A stretch of 8,361 nt of DNA from NCBI GenBank assembly GCA_937871705.1, contig CALMOO010000201.1:1-8361 (forward strand). The letters are read 5' to 3'. Position 1 is the first letter of the stretch. Each line of letters begins with the position of its first letter. Below, piece after piece: positions 1 through 5,416 of this stretch. The position numbers were made by a program, and so were the translations under genes. Origin of the DNA: an uncultured Hymenobacter sp. (lineage in GTDB: Bacteria; Bacteroidota; Bacteroidia; Cytophagales; Hymenobacteraceae). Under the pieces are notes generated by a model. The model ran no database searches. It worked only from the letters and a program-made list of their open reading frames with translations, and was not told the DNA's origin.

Positions 1-618
1 CTAGTACACTTCGACCTTGATAGCCTGGTGCGGGAGTATGGCCATCTATTATATATACTATTCTTTTTAATAGTCTTTGTCGAAACCGGCGTGGTTATTT
101 TCCCTTTCCTACCCGGCGATTCGCTATTATTTATAGCTGGGGCGCTGGCGGCGCGCGGCGGCTTGAGCCTGAGCATTCTTATTCCGCTGCTGGTGCTCGC
201 CGCTTTTCTGGGCGATAACCTTAATTACTACATTGGTGACCGCCTGGGGCCACGAGCTTTTCGGGGCGACATTAAGTTTTTGAAGCGCAAGTACTTAGAC
301 CAAACGCAGGCGTTTTATGCCAAGCACGGTGGCAAAACGATTATTCTAGCGCGGTTCGTACCCATTATTCGCACCTTCGCGCCTTTTGTGGCCGGCATTG
401 GCACAATGACTTACAAATCGTTTGCGACTTACTGCTTGGTAGGCGCGACGCTGTGGGTAGTTTCAATGAGCGTGCTAGGCTATTTGTTTGGTAATATTCC
501 GTTGGTGCAGAAACATTTTGAGTTGGTTGTTATTGGTATTGTACTGCTGTCAATAGCTCCGGCGGCGTGGCAGTTCGTAAAGGAGAAGCTGGGACCGAGA
601 CGAGTGGCTGGCCAATAG
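1..618 (+). CDS. DedA-family inner-membrane protein (5' end outside window)
   Basis: Integral inner-membrane protein of the DedA (SNARE-associated/VTT) family, whose members are linked to undecaprenyl-phosphate or other lipid flipping and to membrane homeostasis. The visible 205 residues include the family signature ETG...PFLPGDSLL (nt 82-123), a GDNLNYYIGDRLG re-entrant/amphipathic segment, the basic stretch RFVPIIRTFAPF (nt 352-387) and the late G-Y-x-x-G helix (VLGYLFG). Hydrophobic segments occur near the start, around nt 170-220, around nt 420-500 and near the C-terminus, where the tail turns basic. A GTG at 28 could be taken as the start. However, the frame is open to base 1 and reads LVHFDLDSLV before it, the kind of N-terminal stretch DedA proteins have ahead of the first helix, so the true start is probably upstream. 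aroE begins 70 bp downstream on the same strand and may be co-transcribed. The family call is sure; the substrate is unknown. Confidence 0.93.
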   Translation, partial: LVHFDLDSLVREYGHLLYILFFLIVFVETGVVIFPFLPGDSLLFIAGALAARGGLSLSILIPLLVLAAFLGDNLNYYIGDRLGPRAFRGDIKFLKRKYLDQTQAFYAKHGGKTIILARFVPIIRTFAPFVAGIGTMTYKSFATYCLVGATLWVVSMSVLGYLFGNIPLVQKHFELVVIGIVLLSIAPAAWQFVKEKLGPRRVAGQ

Positions 619-688
619 CCCGCGGCTATGCGGCGGCAAGCCGATACTGACTACGCCTGACAGACGAGCTTAACCTTTTACTCAGCAT

Positions 689-1429
689 ATGCGCACGTTT
701 GGACTCGTTGGCCGCTCGCTCACGCACTCGTTTTCGCAGACCTACTTCACGCAGAAGTTTTATCAACTGGGGCTGGATGACTGCCGCTATGAGCTGTTTG
801 AGCTGGCTACTGCGAGCGAGCTACCGGCGCTGCTGGAGCGACACCCCAACTTGGCGGGGCTGAATGTAACTATTCCGTATAAAGAGCAAGTCTGGCCCTT
901 TCTGACGGATGTGGCCTCTTCGGCGGCGCTGGTGGGGGCCGTGAATGTCATCGAGCTGCGGCTTGATGGCAGCCTTATTGGCCATAATACCGATTATATC
1001 GGTTTTCGGGAGTCGCTGCGCAATTTTTACCCCCTGCGTGGGCCCGAAGCGCAGGCGCTGGTGCTGGGCACGGGCGGCGCTGCGAAAGCAGTAGGGGTAG
1101 CACTGCGTGAGCTGGGCATTGCGCATTGGCTGGTATCGCGCGACCCGCTGGGGGCGCACCTAACATACGCCGAACTCACGCCGGAGGTGTTGGCGGCACA
1201 TTCACTCATTGTTAATACCACACCGCTCGGCACTTACCCGGATGTAACAAGCTGCCCTACCCTGCCTTACGAGGCGCTGGGGCCGCAGCACTACCTCTAC
1301 GATTTGGTGTACAACCCTAGCGAAACGCTCTTCCTGCAAAAAGGCCAAGCAGCCGGTGCGCACGTGAAAAATGGCTTCGATATGCTGGAGCGGCAGGCTG
1401 AGGCCGCCTGGGACATCTGGAATAGTTGA
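689..1429 (+). CDS. aroE: Shikimate dehydrogenase (NADP+)
   Basis: Reduces 3-dehydroshikimate to shikimate in the cytoplasm, the fourth step of the shikimate (aromatic amino acid/chorismate) pathway. The shikimate site is complete: S14 and S16 in the HSFS motif, T61 and catalytic K65 in NVTIPYKE, N86 in GAVN, D102 in HNTD, and Q236 near the C-terminus in MLERQAE. The nucleotide-binding glycine loop GTGGAAKA is at residues 127-134. The usual NRT phosphate-binding motif reads VSRD at 149-152, so the Arg is kept but its flanks differ. At 246 residues it is shorter than the E. coli enzyme (272), as is common in Bacteroidota. The ATG at 689 places the first strand (MRTFGLVG) exactly at the family N-terminus. 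The gene ends 6 bp before a strong terminator shared with convergent wrbA. Confidence 0.96.
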   Translation: MRTFGLVGRSLTHSFSQTYFTQKFYQLGLDDCRYELFELATASELPALLERHPNLAGLNVTIPYKEQVWPFLTDVASSAALVGAVNVIELRLDGSLIGHNTDYIGFRESLRNFYPLRGPEAQALVLGTGGAAKAVGVALRELGIAHWLVSRDPLGAHLTYAELTPEVLAAHSLIVNTTPLGTYPDVTSCPTLPYEALGPQHYLYDLVYNPSETLFLQKGQAAGAHVKNGFDMLERQAEAAWDIWNS

Positions 1430-1435
1430 AAACGC

Positions 1436-1476
1436 AAAAAGGCCGTCATGCCTTGAGGTAGCATGACGGCCTTTTT
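1436..1476. terminator. Bidirectional intrinsic terminator between aroE and wrbA
   Basis: A perfect 16-bp inverted repeat: left arm 1436-1451 (AAAAAGGCCGTCATGC), a 9-nt loop, right arm 1461-1476 (GCATGACGGCCTTTTT). The five As opening one arm become the U tract in the other direction. It can therefore stop aroE transcription on + and wrbA transcription on -, which fits its place between two converging stop codons (1429 and 1489). Confidence 0.93.
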
Positions 1477-1488
1477 CTAAGTTAAATT

Positions 1489-2103
1489 TTACTTGCCGGC
1501 TACTTTCTTGGCAATTTCGGCGGTGTGCCTGCCTTGGAAATAGGCACCTTCCAGCTCGTTGGGGCTGGGCTGGCGCTCGCCCTGGCCACCCGCTACGGTA
1601 CTGGCGCCGTAGGGCGTGCCGCCGGTTACTTCGCCGTGGCCCATCTGACCTTGCCACGCGTAGGGCAGGCCCACAATGATGAAGCCGTGGTGCAGTAGCT
1701 CAGTGTGAAAATTACGGATGGTTTCTTCCTGGCCGCCGTGCTGAGTGGCGGTGCTCACGAAGGCACCGCCTACTTTGCCTACCAGCGCGCCACTTGCCCA
1801 GAGGCCGCCGGTGCTGTCCATAAAGGCCTGCATCTGGCCGCAGAGGTTGCCGTAGCGGGTGGGCGTTCCGAAGATGATGGCATCGTACTCGGCCAGCTCG
1901 TTGGGCGTGGCTACGGGCACGTGGGCGAAAGCCTGCTGCGCGCCGGTAGCGCCGGTTTTATCGAGCACTTCCTTGGGCAGGGTTTCGGGCACGCGCTTTA
2001 CTATTACTTCGTTGCCAGCTACTTGGCGGGCACCATCGGCAATGGCTTCGGCCATTTTCCAGACGTGGCCATACGTGGAATAAAACAGCACTAGGGTTTT
2101 CAT
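1489..2103 (-). CDS. wrbA: NAD(P)H:quinone oxidoreductase, WrbA type (FMN flavodoxin-like)
   Basis: Cytosolic flavodoxin-fold enzyme that reduces quinones by two electrons with NAD(P)H, protecting against redox-cycling semiquinones. The 204-residue length is typical of the family. The FMN phosphate loop is YSTYGHVWKMA (residues 8-18). The isoalloxazine-contacting loop is GTPTRYGN (79-86). Further family marks are STATQHGGQEET (117-128), the LLHHG stretch (136-140), and the WrbA-specific C-terminal GGTPYGASTVAGG...PSPNE...QGR block. The ATG at 2101-2103 places MKTLVLFYST at the usual first beta strand. It converges with aroE and is divergent from the sigma-factor gene. A TACTTTTC sequence on the - strand (2135-2128) resembles the Bacteroidota -7 box TAnnTTTG about 25 bp before the start, but I see no matching -33 TTG, so the promoter is unresolved. 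Confidence 0.96.
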   Translation of the reverse strand: MKTLVLFYSTYGHVWKMAEAIADGARQVAGNEVIVKRVPETLPKEVLDKTGATGAQQAFAHVPVATPNELAEYDAIIFGTPTRYGNLCGQMQAFMDSTGGLWASGALVGKVGGAFVSTATQHGGQEETIRNFHTELLHHGFIIVGLPYAWQGQMGHGEVTGGTPYGASTVAGGQGERQPSPNELEGAYFQGRHTAEIAKKVAGK

Positions 2104-2452
2104 GGGGTACGGGAAAATGGATGTGGAGAAAAGTAAAGACGGGCTTTCACCTAGCTTCGTTTAGCTGATGCCCACTGCGTGTTGCACCAGCGGTAATTGA
2201 AACTAGCAATTGATGTACAGACATTAAATGTAGCAACATTGTTTTTGCTTTTGATTATCTGCTCTATAATAATCTATAAATCAATAATTTATTTTTTATG
2301 CTCAAAATTTCCTACCCCCCTTGCAACGCTAATGGGCAACTAAGCCTCTTGAGAAGGCCGGGAGACTGGTCCGGCCAGTTTTTATTACTTTTCGCTTTGT
2401 ACGCACTTCTATTGCCTATGTGGAACGGACTACATGCCGGTTTGCTCCGGCC
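2104..2452. other. Divergent intergenic region, wrbA / sigma factor
   Basis: No convincing protein gene lies in these 349 bp. The centre (about 2200-2310) is strikingly AT-rich compared with the GC-rich coding DNA around it. It contains TATAAT at 2265-2270 and TTTG at 2244-2247 and 2250-2253, so it is the likely promoter zone. I could not match a full Bacteroidota -33/-7 pair (TTTG, about 20 bp, TAnnTTTG) on either strand. Nearer the sigma gene are a GC hairpin with a T run (2356-2383) and a tiny reading frame (2418-2462), listed separately. Confidence 0.6.
2356..2383 (+). promoter_or_regulatory. Attenuator-like hairpin with T run in sigma-gene leader
   Basis: GGCCGG (2356-2361) pairs perfectly with CCGGCC (2371-2376) over a 9-nt loop and is followed by AGTTTTTATT, so it resembles an intrinsic terminator. 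wrbA points away, so no visible + strand gene needs ending here. If the sigma gene is transcribed from the AT-rich zone upstream, this hairpin would sit in its leader. GCCTCTT (2344-2350) can pair imperfectly with AAGGC (2354-2358), sharing bases with the left arm, which would give a weak alternative fold. The hairpin is seen directly; the attenuation role is inference. A promoter just downstream (TACTTTTC at 2386-2393) would make it irrelevant. Confidence 0.35.
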
Positions 2453-2462
2453 ATGGGCATGA
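2418..2462 (+). other. Possible 14-residue leader reading frame overlapping the sigma start
   Basis: ATG at 2418 opens a frame MWNGLHAGLLRPWA that stops with TGA at 2460-2462. The stop overlaps ATG 2459, which is in the sigma-factor frame (ATGA), the geometry of translational coupling. It is too short to judge by composition and could be chance. Confidence 0.2.
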
Positions 2463-3097
2463 GTGCTGCTGCCTGGCCCCTTATGTTTGGCCAAGACCCA
2501 CCCGCCCGGCCTACTGGCCTCACTGCCAGCCGCCCGGCTGCCGCGGCCGTCCTCACCGAGGATGAGCTGATTGAGGGCTGCCTGCAAGGCCGCCAACTGG
2601 CTCAAAAGCTGCTCTACGATAAGTATGCCGCGCGCATGATGGCGGTGTGCCTGCGCTACGCCCAAACGACTTTTGAGGCGGAAGACGTATTGCAAGAGGG
2701 TTTTCTGACGGTGTTTCGCACCTTGGGTAGCTTCCGGCGCGAGTGCCCGCTGGAGTTCTGGATTCGGCGCGTGATGATAAATGCCGCCCTGCGCCAGCAC
2801 CGCCGCAATGCCCCGCTTGTGGCGGTGAGCGACGGCGACTACCCTGAAACCTTAGCCAGTGAGGAATTTACGTTTAGCAACTATGCTTACGGCGAGCTGC
2901 TGGCACTGGTGCAGGAGCTGGCGCCGCGCTACCGGTTGGTTTTTAACTTGTATGCAATTGAAGGCTATACCCACAAAGAAATTGGTGAGCTACTGAGTAT
3001 ATCGGAAGGCACCAGCAAATCGCAGTACTCCCGAGCCCGGGTGGTGCTGCAAACCAAATTAGCGCGCCTGCAACCGCCGGCGCGACCCTTATCCTGA
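2453..3097 (+). CDS. ECF-family RNA polymerase sigma factor (sigma-70 family)
   Basis: Directs RNA polymerase to a dedicated promoter set, probably in response to an envelope signal. Numbering from ATG 2453 (214 residues), region 2 spans about 34-118: LTEDELIEGCLQG, then EDVLQEGF at 77-84 (core-binding helix) and FWIRRVMINAAL (melting/-10 helix). Region 4 spans about 150-207, with the helix-turn-helix YTHKEIGELL...EGTSKSQYSRAR (172-196). No region 3 is present, as expected for ECF factors. The start is uncertain. The frame is open from 2333 without an ATG until 2453, then has ATGs at 2459 and 2483 plus a GTG at 2420. All precede a poorly conserved Ala/Pro-rich leader, so only the N-terminal 33 residues are in doubt. 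The next gene starts 14 bp after the stop and is its likely anti-sigma factor. Confidence 0.93.
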   Translation: MGMSAAAWPLMFGQDPPARPTGLTASRPAAAAVLTEDELIEGCLQGRQLAQKLLYDKYAARMMAVCLRYAQTTFEAEDVLQEGFLTVFRTLGSFRRECPLEFWIRRVMINAALRQHRRNAPLVAVSDGDYPETLASEEFTFSNYAYGELLALVQELAPRYRLVFNLYAIEGYTHKEIGELLSISEGTSKSQYSRARVVLQTKLARLQPPARPLS

Positions 3098-3111
3098 TTT
3101 TCCGCTAGATT

Positions 3112-4779
3112 ATGAATTCGCAACCGCCTACTAAGGGCAGCTTAGAGGAGCTATTTCGCCAGCACTTACTGGAAAGCGAAGCGGCGGCCGTGCCCCCGCG
3201 CCCCCTGGTGTGGGAGCAGCTGGACAATAGCCTACTGCTGGCCCAAAACGAGAAATACCGTCGCCGCCTGCTCGTGCATCGCTGGGCAGTGGCGGCCAGC
3301 CTGCTGCTGGCGATGCTGGCGGGGGGCGGCTGGTGGCACAGCCAGCAAGGTGCGCCGGCCGACCTGGCCACCGCCAACCCGCGCGGCCGGACCATCCCTA
3401 CCCCCCTCGCTGGAGCTGGCATGGCTAGCTCGCGCCAGGCTGTGGCCATTCAAGACCAAGCTGCTAGCTACCCGGCGCTCGCGCAGCCTAACGCGAGTAC
3501 TGCCAGCACTGCTATCATGACCTCGGCAAATGGCTCGCTGGCCGCCAGTAGCGCGGCCGCTAACTCTGGTTTGGGTAATAGCCGAACCGGGATTGATGGG
3601 TTGAAGGCGGCATATGACCAGAGCGGGCATACTCGTACTGTGGCTACCTCGGTAGTGGTGGCAACAGACTATGGCCAGGGCTGGGCATCTGGCGTAGCCG
3701 TGACCCGCACCTACACCACGCTGGGCAGCGCTCCCGAAACCGGGCTGGCGCTGCAGCGCGCAAGTGAGGCCGGCGGCACTAGCACGGCCACGATGGCTAC
3801 TACGGCCAGTTCTGCTGCTTTTATTTCACCAATTGCCGCTCAGCCTATTGCTCGTACTGCTACTTCACCAACAGTTTCTTCACCAGAGCTTTCAGCTGCT
3901 GATGCTGCCAGCGCCGCGCGCAAAGTAAATGAAGCACTTCTTGCTAGCCGGGCAGTTGCGCTAAAAGCCGCGGCGACGGCCCTACCCGCCACCCTGGCGG
4001 CTGTGGAGGTGCCCGAGCGCCCAACCGCCAAGCTGCAGCGCTGGCAGCTAGGGGCCGAATACGCGGCTACCGCGTTTCAGCCCAATGTTGATTTTGGCTA
4101 TTCGGCGGCGGCGGCCAGCTACAGCTTGCCTACAAACTCCACTAACGTGGCCATCAATAACCGTTCGGCCGCGGCCGAATACCGCGCCAACCTGCGGGCC
4201 GGCCTGGGCCAGCGCATCAGCCTGCGCGCTACCCGCTGGCTGGGCGGCCATTGGTCGCTGAGCACTGGCCTGGAAGCGGCGCAGCAGCAAGCCACCTCAG
4301 CCACGTCGAGCGACTTTGTGGGCGCCCCGCTGGACGCAGCCTATGCGGTGGCGCCTTCAACGCCACGCGTGCTACGCGCTACCTCGTACCGCTACCGCTC
4401 GGCGGGCGTGCCAGTCGAGCTGCGCTACGGCAACCCGGTAAAAACCGGCCTCTCATTTTATGGCCGGGTAGGCGCCGTGGTGAGTGCCCTGCTGAACGTG
4501 CGTAGCGAGGTAGCCGGCACCCCCGAAGCCGCGCGCACCTATACATTCTCTTCTACTAACAGCCCCTACCGGCGCGTATCGGCCACGGTGCGGGGCGGGG
4601 CAGGCGTGCAATACCGCCCCGCACACCGCCGCTGGGCCCTGAACGTAGGCCCTACTGCCGAGGCCGGGGTGCAAAGCCTGAACTCCGACCCTAGCCAAAG
4701 CTTCTGGAGCCAGCAGCGGCCCTACAGCTTCGGCATGGAGGCCGGGCTGGAGCTGGGCCGCGGCCTGCGCGAGCAATAG
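3112..4779 (+). CDS. Putative dual membrane-spanning anti-sigma factor with C-terminal outer-membrane beta-barrel domain
   Basis: A 555-residue protein without a cleavable signal peptide. Residues 1-57 are a cytoplasmic head with the pattern LEELFRQHLLESE..VPPRPLVWEQLD and a basic YRRRLLVHR before the membrane, as in Bacteroidota anti-sigma-like proteins. Residues 58-75 form one hydrophobic helix ending GGGWW. Residues 77-307 are a low-complexity Ala/Ser/Thr-rich, probably disordered linker. From about 308 to the end, alternating strands with turns (RWQLGAEYAATAF, RYRSAGVPVELRYG, LSFYGRVGAVVSALL, RVSATVRGGAGVQY, YSFGMEAGLELG) look like a small outer-membrane barrel of the OMP_b-brl type. No cysteine occurs anywhere. 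It lies 14 bp after an ECF sigma gene, which fits sigma/anti-sigma pairing. This order of parts matches the Dma proteins of Bacteroides. The partial alternative is a generic outer-membrane beta-barrel annotation based only on the C-terminus. Anti-sigma function is inferred from architecture and position. Confidence 0.8.
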   Translation: MNSQPPTKGSLEELFRQHLLESEAAAVPPRPLVWEQLDNSLLLAQNEKYRRRLLVHRWAVAASLLLAMLAGGGWWHSQQGAPADLATANPRGRTIPTPLAGAGMASSRQAVAIQDQAASYPALAQPNASTASTAIMTSANGSLAASSAAANSGLGNSRTGIDGLKAAYDQSGHTRTVATSVVVATDYGQGWASGVAVTRTYTTLGSAPETGLALQRASEAGGTSTATMATTASSAAFISPIAAQPIARTATSPTVSSPELSAADAASAARKVNEALLASRAVALKAAATALPATLAAVEVPERPTAKLQRWQLGAEYAATAFQPNVDFGYSAAAASYSLPTNSTNVAINNRSAAAEYRANLRAGLGQRISLRATRWLGGHWSLSTGLEAAQQQATSATSSDFVGAPLDAAYAVAPSTPRVLRATSYRYRSAGVPVELRYGNPVKTGLSFYGRVGAVVSALLNVRSEVAGTPEAARTYTFSSTNSPYRRVSATVRGGAGVQYRPAHRRWALNVGPTAEAGVQSLNSDPSQSFWSQQRPYSFGMEAGLELGRGLREQ

Positions 4780-4865
4780 GCAACCGCACTTACTAACTGG
4801 AGCGTTCATTCAGCTCAACGCTTGTTGTAAACTGAATTTCTCACCTTGCATTTCCGCCTGCGCGT

Positions 4866-5294
4866 ATGAACGACATTTTACTTGTGCTGTTAGCTGCTAG
4901 TGTCTTAACTGCCTGCAAGAAGGAATTGGGTGCGAGTGAGCAGGCGGTTGACAATGCGGCCATCCTGCTCTCCTATAAACAGCCCGTGGCGGTGCTCACT
5001 GGCGCGGCGGGCGCTACGCAACTAACCCTGACGGACGTGCAGGACTCGCGCTGCCCCATCAACGCCTACTGCATTTGGGCAGGCTACGCGGCCGTAACGG
5101 TAGAGCTAACCGATGCTACATCGACCCTCCAAACTGCTCGCCTAAGCCTGCTCAATAAGCCCTCGCCAGCTTACTCGCTTGATTCGGTAGCCGTGACGCT
5201 GAATCAGCAGGCGTATTGGCTGCGCCTGGTTGCTGTCAGCCCGTATGCTGCTAACCAGCTGCAACGGGCCACCCTGCGCCTGCGGCCCCGCTAA
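4866..5294 (+). CDS. Small lipoprotein with DSRCP...CIWAG motif, function unknown
   Basis: A 142-residue protein. Its N-terminus MNDILLVLLAASVLTAC ends in a lipobox (LTAC, Cys17), so the mature lipoprotein starts CKKE. The signal's n-region carries no Lys or Arg and its hydrophobic core is short, which makes export a little less certain. In-frame upstream sequence (back to a TGA at 4833) has no other ATG. The mature part contains DSRCP (60-64) and CIWAG (69-73), with C63 and C69 possibly forming a disulfide. I recognise this motif from uncharacterised Bacteroidota lipoproteins with a beta-rich domain, but know no function for it. The rest alternates short hydrophobic strands (AAVTVEL, QAYWLRLVAV, ATLRLRP). 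It follows the putative anti-sigma gene by 86 bp on the same strand, so it could be part of that operon or a target of the sigma factor. Confidence 0.8.
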   Translation: MNDILLVLLAASVLTACKKELGASEQAVDNAAILLSYKQPVAVLTGAAGATQLTLTDVQDSRCPINAYCIWAGYAAVTVELTDATSTLQTARLSLLNKPSPAYSLDSVAVTLNQQAYWLRLVAVSPYAANQLQRATLRLRPR

Positions 5295-5345
5295 CCCTTA
5301 GGCCAAGGCGGGGGGTAGGCGCACGGGGCGTCGTATTTCTCGGAA

Positions 5346-5377
5346 GCGCAGAAACCCAAGCTGCGCATTTGGGGTTT
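5346..5377 (+). other. Interlocking inverted repeats in the uvrB leader
   Basis: GCGCAG (5346-5351) pairs perfectly with CTGCGC (5361-5366). The loop of that hairpin, AAACCC (5352-5357), is complementary to GGGTTT (5372-5377). The two stems interlock, so the RNA could form an H-type pseudoknot or switch between two hairpins, 40 nt before the uvrB ATG. No U tract follows, so it is not a standard terminator. Six-base matches arise by chance easily in 120 bases, so the pairing is visible but a role is unproven. Confidence 0.25.
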
Positions 5378-5416
5378 ACTTAGCTGGCCTTTTCCGGCCC
5401 GCTCCTACCCCTCCGT

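Noticed and set aside
615..629. Hairpin ATAGCC-CGC-GGCTAT over the dedA stop codon
   Set aside because: Only 6 bp with no following T run; not enough to call a terminator.
1202..1657. 151-residue - strand frame over the end of aroE, the terminator and the end of wrbA
   Set aside because: It spans two real gene ends and a terminator, and its sequence resembles no protein family.
2312..2800. 162-residue - strand frame across the sigma leader and region 2
   Set aside because: It overlaps the conserved sigma region 2 antisense and has no signal, domain or sensible composition.
4801..4837. Interlocking 6-bp repeats AGCGTT/AACGCT and ATTCAG/CTGAAT before the lipoprotein gene
   Set aside because: Several competing short pairings (including CAAC-gctt-GTTG) are possible here, which suggests chance; there is no T run and no known motif.
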